Source: Euglena gracilis
Taxonomy: Eukaryota > Euglenida > Euglenophyceae > Euglenales
NCBI GenBank assembly: GCA_039621445.1
Contig: CP154955.1
Span: 40,184,426 to 40,248,425 of the forward strand
DNA length: 64,000 nt
Reading direction: 5' to 3'
Shown: positions 1 to 12,511 of the stretch, piece by piece
Position numbering within the stretch: the first letter of the stretch is position 1
Layout of the letters: each line of letters begins with the position of its first letter
Notes under the pieces: generated by a model
Databases searched by the model: none
What the model saw: the letters and a program-made list of their open reading frames with translations, nothing else
Told to the model about the DNA's origin: nothing
Made by a program: the position numbers and the translations under genes

Positions 1-14
1 CACAGCCTGAACAG

Positions 15-55
15 GTGCCTGGCCGAAGCCTCCCCGCCGCCGCTGGAGCGTCTGA
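15..55 (+). CDS. Terminal exon of a CELF-like RNA-binding protein gene, copy 1 (partial)
   Basis: This is the last exon of a gene that begins upstream of the window. The frame ending in TGA at 53-55 reads AWPKPPRRRWSV. It aligns with the ends of two other copies here: SWLEPPRRRWSL (stop 27899-27901) and LEALPPPPRRRWSA (minus strand, stop 58276-58278). A TGA in the same frame at 8-10 and an AACAG acceptor at 11-14 fit an intron just before it. The nucleotide match around CCCCGCCGCCGCTGGAG is close in copies 1 and 2. The exon is very short, so the call rests on similarity to the other two ends. Function is inferred from those copies. Confidence 0.5.
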
Positions 56-3000
56 CGCCTCCTCCAGCGCCCCAGCTGCCGGTTCGGCCATCAGCAGTTT
101 CGAGCCGCCCGTAAATTGTGCCACCCCCGCTTTGCTTTGCCGTGCCCGGGGGCCTGGCACGGGGTCGTGAGTGTCCGCCGAGCTTCTTTCCAATCCGGAA
201 GACCCTGCCTTCCTCCCCTCCTCCCTTCCCCTGGGGGGGTTCCAGCCAGCAGCTCCCAGCCACACTGCCCCAGGGGGGGGTCCGCAGCTTGGTGGTTTTA
301 AATTTCAAGCCGTACATTTTTCTTCCTCATAATATCCCCCACATCTGTAATGTGCACGGGTATGAACCAGGCACCTTTTCAACAAGCGGTCCACTCCGCT
401 TGAGAAAACTCCAGGGGGGGACATCAGGGCAAGCCAGAAAGGTATTGGTCGGATGTTGCAGTTTTTCCATCAGGAATGACCCATTTTGATCGAAAATTGC
501 GCATTTTGGGTGAAAATATAAGGTGCACAAAAGAAGAATTGTCCCCCAAGGTTGAATGCTGTTAGATTTTAGGGCCGGGGGGGGGGGGGGTGAGGCGGGG
601 GGGGGGGGCCCAGGGGGGGGGGGGGGGCTGCCCCCCGCCCCCCCCCCCCGAGGTTTTGTTGCGTGGTTTTTTTGAGATTTGCCCCCCCCCCCCCTCCAAA
701 CCACAAGTGAGCAAAAAAGCCCTCAAAGCAAAAAAAACACAATCCTGCAAAAAAAAAAGAAAGAACGCCCCCCCAAGCTGACAAGCTGTTGAATATCCCC
801 TTTTTTTTTTTTTATTGGGGAAGGGCCAGAAGCCCCCGGGTCCGTCAGAATCGGGAGTGGGGGGGGGGCTACGAGCTTGGTTCCTGCACCCGTCCGACCC
901 CCCCTCCAGGTGGGCTCACCAAGGGTGGAACCAGGGCTGCACTGGTTGTCTATCGCAGGGGCCCTCCGCCCCTCCGGCGGGTCCCCCCTCCCTCCTCCGC
1001 TGCATTGGGGGCAGCGCGTTTGCCGTGGCGGCTGCATCGGGCTGCTGTGTTGGGGGACACAGCAGCCCATGGCATCGCGCGAGGAGCTCGAAACCCCGCG
1101 GGACCCCCCCCGCACCAACCCGGGGTTCAGTTGCGATGCTTGGGCCACGTTTTCGGCGCCTCAGCGCTCAGCTCTTGCAGAGTGGATGGGAGTGGATGAG
1201 GGAGGTTTGCCCTCTGTTGCCCCCCACCAAGTGAGACCTCTGGGATTTCAAACATCCAGAGTGCTATTTTAGGTGGTTGGTTTTGCCACAGTTGAGCAGG
1301 ATCGATGACCTTGCCCATCTCTGTCTATTGCTCTTGTTCTACAGGCCCTCCGTTTTTCGACGGTTGGGTCTCATATTTATTGCAAAAAGTTTCCCTGCAG
1401 TTGAGCCATGCAGTGGTGCTGCTCTCAGGCTCCTGCAAATTACAAATCCTGCAAATGTTCATTGAATTTTCTCCTTTTTTGTTTTATGAGACGAACGGAC
1501 CTTCCCACCCCTCTCAAAATGTAACCCATTCCATATTTGACCGATTAATGCAGGGACGCCCCCCAAGTAAGCTGACGTGGAGTGCCGCAGCTGTGAATAT
1601 CCCAGGCTTTTTTTCACCATTTGGGGAAGGGTCCAGAAGCCTCAGCCGGTCCGTCAGGAATCGGGAGTTGGGGGGGGCTGACGAGTGGTGCTTCGGGTTC
1701 CTCCCATATGTCGACCACCCCCTGTTTGCTGAGTGGTGTTAGCGCAAGGAGAGGAGAAGGGCTGGCTGTTACACTGCGGTTTGCCCTGGGCGACTGCATC
1801 CGCCACGTCCTCCAACCTTTTGCCTGCTGCAAAGTGGTCCCGGGTTCCCCCACCAGGCAGTGGTGTTGGGCAGCGGTGTTTTTGCGCGCGTTTCTACCTC
1901 CCCCCCCCCCCCTGGTGGGTGTGGGCGTGGTCCACGGCAATCCTCAAAGGGCAGGATCTTTCTTTCTGTTAAGAACCACTCCTAAAAAACCTCCCTCAGG
2001 GATGCGAACGGCCGTTCTGGTGATCGAGCAGGGTCGACAATCAAAGCCAAAAGAGTGCCTTCTCGACGCTTTGGACGACGGTCAAAAGAGGTCTATCGTT
2101 CTCACTTAGACCCCCTTGTGGAGGGGTCCCAGCTGGGCCGACCAGACGGACTGGGACAACAAGCCAATCAATTGTTTCAACAAGTTAATAGTGGGCAGCT
2201 GCCAAAGATGAGCTAATGTAGGAGAAAGTGATAGGATAATTGTAAAATGAGCAAATGATAAATAATGCAATGAAGATCCAGAAAAAGGCGCAAGAGTTGG
2301 AAGTATGGAATAAAAATCACAAAAAATGGACAAAAAACGTGGAAAAAAATGCGAAACCCACTCCATCTATAACCACTGCAAACAGGGGGGATCACCAAAT
2401 AAAACTGTTTTTGGTCCATTTGCACAATAGCTATAAAAATGATCAAAATTTGCAAAATGGCCAGAAGCCATTGGCTAATCTAAAGGCTTCAGCCTGAAAA
2501 AAAAAATGCAATATGTCATCACAAAAAAGTTGTACCTGGAAAGACAGGTGACGATAGTTGGTTATGGGGCTGATCCAGGCCGCTGACCGGCACCTTTGGT
2601 GAAACCGACAGTTCCCCACACCAGCCATCAAGGTCTGGAATGACACTGCCAACTCTCAGGCGGGTCCGGGTTGGACGGCCGGCGGGGGCCCGGCGCCGTG
2701 CTTTGCAATATCGCCGCGGGGGGCCGTCCTTCCCCCGCGGTTCAGATAACTGGCCCCCTCCCGTCCCGCCGCCGGCGGCTACCCTGGGGAGAAGTCTCCC
2801 CACAGCGCCTGGCCGCTCCGTGGCGTGGCCTCTGCATCGTTACAACTGCCTCCGACCGCCACCGCGGTTGGACCGTTTGGCCACCAGCCCGGACACGCCC
2901 ACCCCGGGGTTGGGAAGGGACGGTGCACTGCGGCAGAAGGGGGCTGGCATTGGGGCGGCAACGAACGGTCCGTTTGCCCCACATTGATGTGAGTTCTTAT

Positions 3001-4010
3001 GTTTTATTCATTGGTCTTCTTAAGTTTAAGAACATCTTTTGTGGCACGGTGGATGCAGAGGGCATTCCATGTGGTTCCTTGTTGAGGATCCCCCGTCTGT
3101 CTCACTCACTCACTCGTTCTCTTTCTCGCACGGTGTGTGCTCTTTCATGCGCCTTGGTTTGTCTCAAGTTTGTGGTCAATCTATCTGTCTTTTGATTTCA
3201 AGTTGGCATGGGTGATTTTGGAGTAACTGTTTTCAAAAAAGTATCCACTTTTGGCCTGCGCTTGTAGTGGCATACTCTGGGTGCAGTGGACTCAAATCAG
3301 TCACATGCAAAGCAGATGCAAATCAAAGCAAAACAATATCCCACCCGTTTTTTTGGGGAGTACGTTAGGGTTAGAGTAGGGTTTGGGATTGAAAAACCCT
3401 ATCAATTTTGCAACACGCAACACAAACGAGGGCTTGGGGGCATGACGAAGCTCTTTTTCGGCCACTTTTTTTGAGTTTGAAACTTCTACCCAAAAAACCC
3501 CCCCATTCATATGAACCTCCCGACTAGATGTCTAAGTTATCCCGGGTTTTGATATTGGGGTTTTATTTTATTTTTTTAATAATGTTTTTTTATCAATTAC
3601 AAGTATTTACACTGTTTAGGGCGGAGCGGGTGGGGTGTATGGAGATCCCCTTTTCAATTGTATAAATAAAAAATGCAGCCAGGATTCTTTTTTGCGTCTG
3701 TGGGGGGTGCCTGGGTATTCAGAACTGACACAGGGTTGGGGTTCCTCCGGGCCTGACCCGCAACAATTTCCAACGAGAATGGCCATTTTTTGGGCCCCCG
3801 ACACAAAGGCACTGGAGGCTGGGGCAATTTGCTTTCTAAAACCGTGTTTCTCAGAGGCAACCCTCACAGCGCAACCATCCTGCACGACGACAAGCCGAGA
3901 AACGCGGGGTGACTGTGTGCGGTCACCCTGTGGGGTGACTCGGCGGTATTTCGCAAGAGCAACCTTTCTTTTCCCCTTAACGGTGATGCCCCTGCCTCCG
4001 AACCAGTTGT
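56..4010. other. Intergenic, repeat-rich, no gene seen
   Basis: Open frames here are short, overlap on both strands and follow G/C runs, so none is called. The stretch holds a block of poly-G/poly-C at about 575-700, a direct repeat near 770-1730, and a GC-rich block at 2640-2980. That block contains a dispersed motif (TTTGCAATATCGCCGCGG) which recurs near 33210, 34290, 42750 and 43870. A gtgatttt/aataaa AT-rich stretch follows at 3540-3620. Confidence 0.5.
770..1730. repeat. Direct repeat pair, about 140 bp
   Basis: The sequence at about 773-912 (from aagctgacaag through GGGGAAGGG-CCAGAAGCC, GTCCGTCAG and AATCGGGAGT to the G-run and CCTGCAC/CCTCCCA tail) recurs at about 1568-1730. Order and orientation are the same, with scattered differences. 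The two copies are about 800 bp apart. No coding sense is preserved between them. Confidence 0.6.
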
Positions 4011-4247
4011 ACCCGCCCCCTCCCCCCTTGTCGTACGACCACCCCTCATTTACAACAGGTCATGGGGGTGTTATGACCCCCCTGGTCACAGGTTGCGAAA
4101 ATTTTAACACCACCTTACCTACGACCGCCCCCACATTTACGACCACCCCCCGGTCACAGGTTGCATGTTATGGGGGTGTTACGACCCCTCCCCCCCCCCC
4201 GGTCACAGGTTGCAGGAACCCGGTCGTACGACAAGGGGGGGGCGGGT
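4011..4247. mobile_element. C-run-capped inverted-repeat element (TTGTCGTACGACC family)
   Basis: The left end is ACCCGCCCCCTCCCCCC followed by TTGTCGTACGACC (4011-4040). The right end (4222-4247) is its reverse complement apart from small differences in the homopolymer. Inside, CGGTCACAGGTTGC occurs several times. The 237-bp size and lack of coding point to a non-autonomous element. A clear target duplication was not found. Confidence 0.6.
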
Positions 4248-4690
4248 AGTAGTGCCTGCCGCTTGGAAGCCGTCCATCTCCGCTTTGCACCCTCGCCGCT
4301 CTGGCCATCCGCAGCGGTGGGGATATATGACTCCCACCCGTAGGAGGAGCACCTCTCATTGCCGCGGTTATTGTGACAATTGGAGGCCAATTGAGAACTG
4401 CTGATTCCTTATCTGTATTGCACTCCTCACTCTTCCAGGCAAATATGTTTCAGGTCATTTAAAGACCTGCTTATTCGTCAGCAGGCAGATTTTCAATTAC
4501 CGAAAATTGTAATTTTTTTGAATGAAACCCGTGCAATTTCAATAATTTGCTTTGACGGCATTTACTTTTTCATAATTAGCGCAGTCCGCACAGGCTTGAC
4601 AGAGAATATACCTGGACAATTGTCGCATGACAAATTGAGCAGCACGGAGGGGGGTGACAATTGCCCAGGGGAGTCAATTGCCCACCCATA
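4248..4690. other. Non-coding, contains a dispersed repeat fragment
   Basis: About 4275-4340 (GCTTTGCACCCTCGCCGCTC to GGGATATATG) matches blocks at about 36690-36790 and 49150-49215. Nothing else is recognised. Confidence 0.4.
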
Positions 4691-5374
4691 CAGGGGGGGG
4701 GGATGGGCTGCGCATTTTTGCGCATTTTTTGCTGCATTTTTTGTGCATTTTTGTCAATTTTTCACAAATGCGCATTTTTTTGCGCATTTTTTCCATTTTC
4801 CCACTTTTTTTTTACACTTTTTGGAGGCATTTTGTCCATATTGTCCATGTTGTCCACATTGTCCATATGTCAAAAACAAATTTGACATTGGTGTTCTTCA
4901 ATACCGTTCTTCAACACCAACCAAACCACATGCTCACCGAATTTTGCCCACGTTCAACTAACCCATTTCTATAACCAACGAACCCATTTCCGCACTTTTT
5001 TTCCACCCAAGGGACCCGCCTCAAGAAAAAACCCTTGGGTGATGAGGTGTGGTTACTCATCCAATGATGATGAGGACACTGGGGTTTTCAGAGACCCCAC
5101 ATCGAATCCTTCTCCCCTGGTCACAAGCAAGTGGCAACCATGGCTGACATTGTTGGTTATGATGAACAGAGAATGACGCCTTGTTCGTGCATTTTTTTTG
5201 ACCAAAAATGCCTTCATTTCAGCTGTTCTTGGTGATTTTGGTTTAATTTGGGGCTTATTTTTGGAAATTTTTCTAAGTCCTTTTTCCCTTAGGAATGTAC
5301 AAACTCAGCACATTTTTTGTACATTTTTTTGCGCATTTTTTCCGAGGGCTGTCCAGCGCATCCCCTCCCCCCTG
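4691..5374. mobile_element. Non-autonomous hAT-like element with GCATTTTT core
   Basis: The ends are CAGGGGGGGGGATGGGCTG on the left and, as reverse complement, CAGGGGGGAGGGGATGCGCTG on the right. The flanks are CACCCATA and CACCCATG, an 8-bp target duplication with one mismatch. CAG-type termini with an 8-bp duplication are the hallmark of the hAT superfamily. The interior is built largely of TGCGCATTTTTT-type repeats and codes for nothing. Two relatives lie at 39105 and 57269. Confidence 0.65.
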
Positions 5375-6189
5375 CACCCATGTAAACCACATTTAAACCA
5401 ACTGACCAAGAACACCACTGAAACACAAATGAACGCAGGAAAATGCAGCTATGGTTGTGATATTGTGTAGAGCGTTTGGTATGCGAAAGCTCTCAGCACG
5501 TTGTAGCGAAATAGCAGAGCAATCGAGTCGTGTCGGTGAAAAGAAAGTTCACAGTGAAATAATGAAAACGGGGGATTCCAAATTGGGCAGCACGGAAGGG
5601 GGTGACAATTTCCCGGGGTGAAAAATTGGCCGGCACAACCAGGGGTGACAATTGCCCGGGGGCGTAAATTGCCCAGGGGTCGCAGGTATAAAACAGTATT
5701 AAATAGAAGTGCACACAAAGTCTAGTATTTAAGCACAGGAAACAAAAATTCATGCCTCCAGCAAAGGCATATATCCAGGGCCTGATGAAATATTTTGATG
5801 ATATATCAATCTTGCCCCAGCAAACGTTTCTTGTGCTGAATTTCGCCCACTTTGCTTTTCACCAACTGGCAAGCTTTTTTGTTTTCTGACTACGAAAAGT
5901 CACGGATCACCACAGAAATGGAGTCCCCAAAATCACTGAAATTTAGGAATGATACCCTTTTTTTTGCTTTTGGAAGCGGTTTTGGGATAGCGATGTTCTA
6001 TTTTCCTTCAATCACACAATGAAAAGAATAAATGAATCAGAGGATTTCTGCTTTCTCCAGTATTATAATTTTGCATTTGTGTCTGCAAATTCTCTGGAGC
6101 TAGTCCTTGGGATGTTTGAGGTATGTGGGAGTGAGATGTGGCGTACTGCATGTCCCAGAGTTCCACCCAGAGTTCAAAACGAGGAGGGT

Positions 6190-6500
6190 GTACGGGTTTA
6201 GGCGGACCCCCTCCTGGACAACAGGGGTCCCCCTGCGGTCCCCCCCCCCCTACCCACCAAGGGGGGTCTGGACCGACCCAGGAGGGGGGGTCCCGGGCCT
6301 CCCAAAAAGGTCAAATTGCGCCGAATTTTTTCTGCATTTTTGTCTAATTTTTGCCTAAAAAGTGTACAAAATGACATTTTTCGCCATTTGGGGGTCAGAT
6401 AATTGCGGCCCGAAAATCGGTCACCCAGTCTGCGCCCGTCTTTAGGTGGGGGGTGCCCCCCCCCTCCTCCTGGACCGGGGGATCCGACCCCCCCCCCACC
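6190..6500. repeat. GC-run dispersed repeat with AAAATGNCATTTTT core
   Basis: Runs of C and G flank a core (AAAAAGGTCAAATTG, CCTAAAAAGTG, AAATGACATTTTTCGCCATT, GGTCACCCA). Related cores lie at about 29130-29320, 29520-29700, 10540-10720 and 53930-54060. The shared core with different outer ends suggests one broad class of short repeats. Confidence 0.5.
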
Positions 6501-7796
6501 TGCCTTTTTGCGAAGCCTGGTGTCATCCCTGCCACCAGTCAATTGTGCTCCAGCCAAAAGAAACCACAAAGCCAAAAGAAATTTTGGAAATTGAAGGCGA
6601 TGTTGGATGGAGCAACTTAGCAGGAGAAGATCACATTTTTGCAAGTGCGTACAAATTTGGGCACCCATGGTTTTTTTATCCCCTGCCCAGGGAAGAATGG
6701 GTGTGTTGTTTTTTGTTTTGAAGCCGCTGGCCTTGGCAACAACTGAGTGCGCCAAAACAAGGCAGGCCGAATTGTTTCGAAACACTGAAGAACGGGATTG
6801 CCGCTGGCTCTGGGGCGGCTTCGGGGGCCATCAATAGGGTCGTGTGGAGTGGGTGCCTGCTGACCAAGCACCTATAGTGAAAATGGCCGAAAATGGCCGA
6901 AAATGGCCGAAAATGAAAATTTGGGCTCTATAGGTCTTGCCACCACAATTTTCTGAAATGTCATCAAAACCTTCAATTTTGGCTCAAATAACCCATTCGG
7001 AGGTGGTTCTTTGAGCAGCATGTGTTCCAGGGCCAGGCATAGAGAAGCAGGAGAAGAGAGGCTGTACAGAGACAAGAAATGAGTTGCACTGGAAATTGGA
7101 AAAACAAATTGTTAGGCAAAAAAATCGAAAAATATTTTGTGCACAAAAGTTTTTCATTTTCGGCCATTTTCAGCCATTTTCGGCCATTTTCGGGACCCCC
7201 ACGCAACCAGGCAAAGTATGTGAATGGTTTTTTTTCTCCGTCAAAGTTGTGATTCCTTACGTTTATTGCATAATGTGCGCAAAATTAGATGGGAGCTAAC
7301 AGTGCCACCATCAAACAACATTGCTTGGGCCATCAAGTAGGAAAAGGTGAGGGGAAGTCGTTTGCGAAAAGCATCCATGCCAAGAGGCTCGAAGAGAAAA
7401 GGACGAAGGCACCTGCCATTGCACAACCCCCAGTTTTGATGTTGCCACCCACTATTGTGGTTAATGTGCCATGTGCCAACCAAGCACCGCTGATGATGCT
7501 GGGAGATGGTGGGCGATGCTGAAAATAATTTCCCACCAATCACTAATACTACCCATCTTTGCCATTTGGAGTGATTTTTACTTATTGGGGGGCCATTTTG
7601 GGCTAATTTGGGTCAACATGAGCACATTTAAGGCATTCTTGAACGTTATATGCTATTTCGGTTATTTTGGGTCATTTTTCACAATCTTGTGGGCATTGTT
7701 GGACATTTTTGGGCTATTTTTGGTAATTTCAAGCCGTTGTAGGACATTTTGGTTGTTTTTGGGGGCTTTTGTGGTCATTTTGGCCAAGTTGGAAGC

Positions 7797-8028
7797 GCAG
7801 ATGCCGGACGAGATGCAATGGATGCAAATACTGGACAAGATGCAATGGACATGCTGGACAAGATGCAGATATTGGACAAGATGCAGTGGATGCAGATACT
7901 GGACAAGTTGCAGATACTGGACAAGATGCAGCGGACACAAATGCTGGACAAGATGCGGATATTGTATAAGATACAGTGGATGCAGATACTGGACAAGATG
8001 CGGATATTGGATGGGGTACAGTGGGTAA
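7797..8028. repeat. Minisatellite of alternating 18- and 27-bp units
   Basis: Units such as ATGCAGATACTGGACAAG (18 bp) and 27-bp versions with an added 9 bp alternate about nine times. All are multiples of 9, so one frame stays open on + and would read MQILDK/MQWMQILDK. There is no other sign of a gene, so it is treated as a repeat. Confidence 0.65.
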
Positions 8029-8387
8029 TCGGGTCAATAACACCATGCGATTTTGAAACACAGGGGATGGAGAGAGCGTGGGTTGCACCTTGCACAAGGG
8101 CGTACAAAGCAAACAACATCAGAAACAACTTAAAATCAAACGTTTGTCAAAACCGTTTACACATGCATTGTTAGTATGAAAGAATTGTAAAGTAATTTTA
8201 CCCCCCACCTATAGGAAAAAATGGCCGATAATGGCCGAAAATGGCCGAAAATGGCAAAAATCTGCGTATCAATTATAGGTGCTTGCTGCTGACCCCTCCC
8301 ACCCACTCACAGGGAGGTGGGGGGTGCATTGTCTCTTTGGGGAAAAAATAGTTCTTTTTGGATGAAAACAGTCATTAAACTCTCACA

Positions 8388-8487
8388 GACAGACTGACTG
8401 ACTGACTGATTGACTGACTGACTGACTGATTGACTGATTGACTGACCGATTGACTGACTGACTGACTGGACTGACTGACTGACTGAG
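8388..8487. repeat. GACT/GATT tetranucleotide microsatellite
   Basis: About 100 bp of GACTGACTGATT-type text. The SQSVSQSV-type open frames on the minus strand are artefacts of this repeat. Confidence 0.9.
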
Positions 8488-9270
8488 CGAGTGACCAATG
8501 GGGTCGATCAATCAAAGTCTGTTTAATGGCGATTGGTTTTTTTTTGTTGTAAGTCCGAGTCTGAGTAATTGGGAAGTACATCAACCCATGATTTTTAAAG
8601 GCATTGTCGAGTTAACACACCACCCATGTCAGAGCACTTTTTCAGCAGGGTGACTTTCACCTAGGGTGTTGTCCGTTTGGCTCAAACGACGACAGAGAAG
8701 TTCGAAGTAGGGCTGTTTGTAAACCTCCTTGTCATCGGTGCCCTTTCCACAGCAGTCCCCAGATCGCCGCCTTTGTTTTTGCCTTCCACTCCCCCACTCC
8801 GCCAGGCTTTTTTTTGCATTCCCCTCGAGTGTACAGTCAATCAGTACAGGGGTTGGGATTGTTGGGATATTCCATTGATATGAGGAGGTGCCTGGGTTTT
8901 GGGTGGACCTGGAGGGGTTGGGTGGGTGGGTCCAGGGATTCTCACAAATTCGTGCCACGAGCAATCACGAACCAGCACGAAGCTGGGGATGATGATCACG
9001 AAGAATCACGAATAATTATGAACAGCCAGGAATAATTATGATTAATTTTTTCTCATTTATGAGCGTGTCTCTCTGATAATGGCTTTTCTATCAAGGACTG
9101 AGTTCCCTCACAGAGGAAAACAAACATGGGCAAGAGGTGATAATTACTCTCCTCCTTGCCTCTGTCTTATGCTCTCCATTATCAGAGTCATCTCCCATCT
9201 CCTCCCCTGTTTTATTTCTAATGAAAAGTCTGTGGAATTGGAGAACAGGTGTCTGGTGTGGGCAAGCTGG

Positions 9271-9665
9271 TAAACCCCACCCCCCACTTATAAAACCCCC
9301 CCACTTATAAACCCCCCCCCACTTATAACCCCCCCCCTCGGGCCGACCAACCAAACCGGATCCTATAAACCCCCCCCCTGGGAAGAAAAATGGAAACCAT
9401 CGGGGACGATTCTTTCGGCCGCAATTCACCCAAAAACTAATTTTTTGGCAATTTTTTGAGGCCGGCCATCACCAAAAATGCCATTTTTGACCAAATTTGC
9501 CAAAACTGCCAATTTCGGTGGGTTTCGGGGTCATTTTCGGGTGTCGGATTTTCACCAACAATTTCGGATCCTATAAAACACCCCCCACTTATAACCCCCC
9601 CCCTTCGGCCGGCCAACAAAACCGGATCCATTAATCCCCGGGGGGTTTATAAGTGGGGGGGGGTT
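9271..9665. mobile_element. C-run-capped inverted-repeat element (ACTTATAAACC family)
   Basis: The left end repeats CCCCCACTTATAAAACCCCC several times. The right end is GGGGTTTATAAGTGGGGGGG followed by GGGTTA. The repeat text AAACCGGATCC occurs near both ends (about 9353 and 9620). The interior contains AAAAATGCCATTTTTG. It is non-coding and about 395 bp long. Confidence 0.55.
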
Positions 9666-10479
9666 ATGCTGCACAATACTGCGCTGCCTTAGAGGTCAGA
9701 GGAGGAGGAGGAGGATGCTCAGTGCTGGCGAAAGGTGAACATGATTGTGACGAACTGCGAGCTGGTGAGATCTAGCCCCCTGAAGAGTCTGGGAATGAGT
9801 CGGGTACCCAGGAGGATTGCAGAAACTTGATAAAGAGGATATCTGTATTCCAAAATTCACTGAAATGACATTGCAGAATTATGCAAAAAAAATCAGCCTT
9901 TGGTCCAAATACCTGGGTCAAACACAATTTTTTTAAAAAAAATTCATTCAAAATTCATTTTTGGGCACTGTTTGACACTTTGGGCCCTTGCTTGGCTTCA
10001 TTATTGGCAAATTTGGGCCGTTTCCGTCCATTTTTGTACATTTTGTTGTCCATAATTTTGTCCATCGCCGAATCATTTTTTTTGGCTCCTGCAAATTTTC
10101 ACACAATCCTGCAAAATGACACAAAACACGGCAAAATTGTGCTACACAGCATGTATTCCTGTATCAAAAAAAACCCTGAAAACCTGGACATTTTTTTGGT
10201 GGCACGGATAAATAATCATGAATCAGAATCGCGGGTGCTCAGCACAAATATGTGGGAATCCCTGGTGGGTCCAGACCCCAGGGGGTCACAGAGGGTCGGG
10301 CTGAGTGAGTTCCCAATTTTTGCTCCTATGTTTCGCTTGAATTTCCAATTTTTTTGACCCAAAATTCACTACCAAAAAGCTCGGAAAGGAACTTCCAGCC
10401 TTTTGAGGAGCTGGTCCCTGTGCATTGGGATGAAGATTGGCCTTGCCACTGTTCATCGCATGCTCACTGTGTGTAGTTA
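9666..10479. other. Non-coding, AT-rich
   Basis: No gene is recognised. Parts of 9780-10130 (TTGCAGAAACTTGATAAAGA, CCTGCAAATTTTCACA) resemble 40380-40680, so this is a dispersed repeat. Confidence 0.4.
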
Positions 10480-10887
10480 CCCCCCCCCCTATGTCCAACG
10501 ACCCCCCTATGTCCAATGACCACCCCCCCGGTCAGAGGACACCTTTTCGGAGGTTTGACCAAATTTTTGGTCCCGGCGTGAAGCGCCGGGACGAAAAATT
10601 TTGCCCAAAAATTGGCCAAAAATTTGGCCAAAATGCCATTTTTGACACTTTTTGGACAAAAAATTGTCAAAATTGCCCAAAATTTTCGGCGCGAAGCGCC
10701 GGAAGGGAAAATTTGGGCATTTTTGGGCGGGTAGGGACCCGGGTACCCACCAATTTTCTTTTGACCCCATGTCCAACGACCACCCCCCCCGGTCAGAGGA
10801 CACCTTTTTGGTCATTACCCTATGTCCAACGACCACCCCCCCGGTCAGAGGACAGAGGTTACCGGTCATTGGACATAGGGGGGGGGG
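10480..10887. mobile_element. C-run-capped inverted-repeat element (TATGTCCAAYGACC family)
   Basis: The left end is a C run followed by TATGTCCAACGACC. The right end is GGTCATTGGACATA followed by a G run. Flanks are TAGTTA and TAGTTT, so a target duplication of about 5 bp is possible. Internal copies of TGTCCAACGACCACCCCC and two GGCG-TGAAGCGCC or GGCGCGAAGCGCC hairpins (about 10575 and 10689) are present. A related element lies at 53834-54132. Confidence 0.6.
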
Positions 10888-12249
10888 TAGTTTGCCAATG
10901 CAAGAGGGATACGTTTTTGGGGCAATTTTGCGCATACGTCATAATCAATGTTCTCTTTCTGGCCGTGTGGCCCAACACTGTCAGCGATGCATGACCCCCA
11001 CTGCGCGCATGACAAAGCATTCCATTGACCCTCTTGTGTCAATGAAAAGGTATCAGAACATCCTGTGTTGACCTGAGGAGTCCCTACCCCCTTGTGGCCA
11101 ACCAGCAAGCCCTTTTCCAGCCTCCTATGTTTTTCCCTTTGGGATGGGAACTGCTCAGAGGCTGGCTATTTGGCTATTTTGGGCTGTTTGGACGTCTAGC
11201 TTTGGCACCATCAACTAGTGGGTCACAAGGGTATTTTACGGTATTTTCGGATGTTGAAGGAAGCCTTATCTTATTGCTCCTCCCCTCGTCCCCTTTCACT
11301 CCTCACCAGCAAAGCCGATGAAAAGGATCGCCGCATTCTCTGGCATTGTAACATACCCAATCCCTTTCCCAGCCTGCCGTGATGCCATTGAATGGGCTCA
11401 TTGTACTCTCGTACCCTGTCCCTTGAAATGCTGCACCTCTTTTTTTCATTCTTCACCCCCCGTGCACTTTTTGGGGGGGTTAGTGGAATTCCTGGTGGAC
11501 CCCCCGGGGGAGTCCGCTGGCAGGGCTTGTGGGGAATTTCCAGTGACCGGCACATGCTATTTTATCAGATGTTTCAAAATTTCTATGGAGCCGTACTTTT
11601 TTGCTCCTTCAATTTTCTGTAGTTTTGTAAATTTTATCCATTGTTCGTAGAAAGTTTGTCCGTGCATGGGTCTGTGTGTGCACGGACGTGTTTGTGGCAA
11701 TTTCAATGCTGGGTCTTTTTTGCACCGCAATAAAAACTCTCTGTATATTTTGCCACTGGGTTTTGGACGTTTTGTGGCTGCACTTCCACCAGTCCTCTGA
11801 GCGGCTGGAAATAAAGGAAATATATCCTGGTCTCACGCGATGCTGGCCAGCTTTCTTTTCCACTAAAGGTTTTGAATCAAATTATCTTGTATGGGCGTCC
11901 TCAGTGACAATACATCACCGTTGCCTGAGGTGGCCCCCCTTGTGCTTTCTGTAGTATCTCGTGCGTGCTACCCCTCTTTCTCCCGGGATTCCCATGCAGC
12001 CCAACCAGGGCTTCCCTGGGAAGTGAGTCCTCCCCTGTCCTCCCCTGGTTTATGAGACCATTGTCTGAATGGTCACACGTCGATGATGAAAACTGTTGGC
12101 ATCCGTGGTTCCCCCCATGATGTATTTTTGGGCGCTACTCCGCTGCTCAAGACTCGGTCTCGGTTCCCATTCGTCTTTTGCGTATGGGTGGCGCTCGGGG
12201 CGACAGGGTTTGGAAATCAGTTTTCTTTTCTGTCCCATTTGCGGTTCAG
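10888..12249. other. Upstream region of the copy 2 RNA-binding gene
   Basis: No exon is confidently recognised. The RRM exon is preceded by a pyrimidine-rich acceptor (CCCATTTGCGGTTCAG, ending at 12249), so a non-coding or short coding upstream exon probably lies in this stretch. No promoter element is identifiable. Confidence 0.35.
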
Positions 12250-12502
12250 ATTTCCGCCGCTTGTTCTTCAATGGCGTACCCGATGGTGTCCGCCTTTGGC
12301 ATGGAGGCCTACCCCGCCGCCAGCGCGGAGTGCTGCAACGTGTACGTCACCAACCTGCCCCCCACCGTCACCCTGCGGACGTTCCGGGATGCTTTTAGCC
12401 AGGCCGGTGTCGTGGTCAGCGCCCGCATCGTGCCCCGCCGCAAGGGCTTCGCGGCCAGGGGGGCCATTCCGGTGTGGAACCTTTCGAAAACCACGCAAAC
12501 AA
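12250..12502 (+). CDS. CELF-like RNA-binding protein, copy 2: RRM1 N-terminal exon
   Basis: The likely start is ATG 12271. After about 20 residues the frame contains the RNP2 strand VYVTNL, then helix 1 (TLRTFRDAFSQAG) and strand 2 (VVVSARIVPRRKGF). The rest of RRM1 is missing because an intron follows. Downstream exons at 24647, 24887, 25218, 25854 and 27787 supply RNP1, the end of RRM1, RRM2 and the tail. RRM proteins of this layout bind RNA in splicing, translation or decay; the exact role is not determinable. The exact donor is uncertain: A|GTATTC at 12502 is one option. A large transposon begins at 12512, about 10 bases into the intron. GC content is far above the surrounding DNA. Confidence 0.6.
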
Positions 12503-12511
12503 GTATTCCCT

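Larger units (their letters stand above)
5375..9270. other. Intergenic, no gene seen
   Basis: Contents are a GC-run repeat at about 6190-6500, three clusters of (AAAATGGCCG)n-like text (6880-6915, 7145-7195, 8218-8258), a 9-bp-based minisatellite at 7797-8028, a GACT microsatellite at 8388-8487, and an AATCACGAA-rich stretch at 8945-9040 that resembles 40140-40260. No exon-like GC island with conserved protein features was found. Confidence 0.45.
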
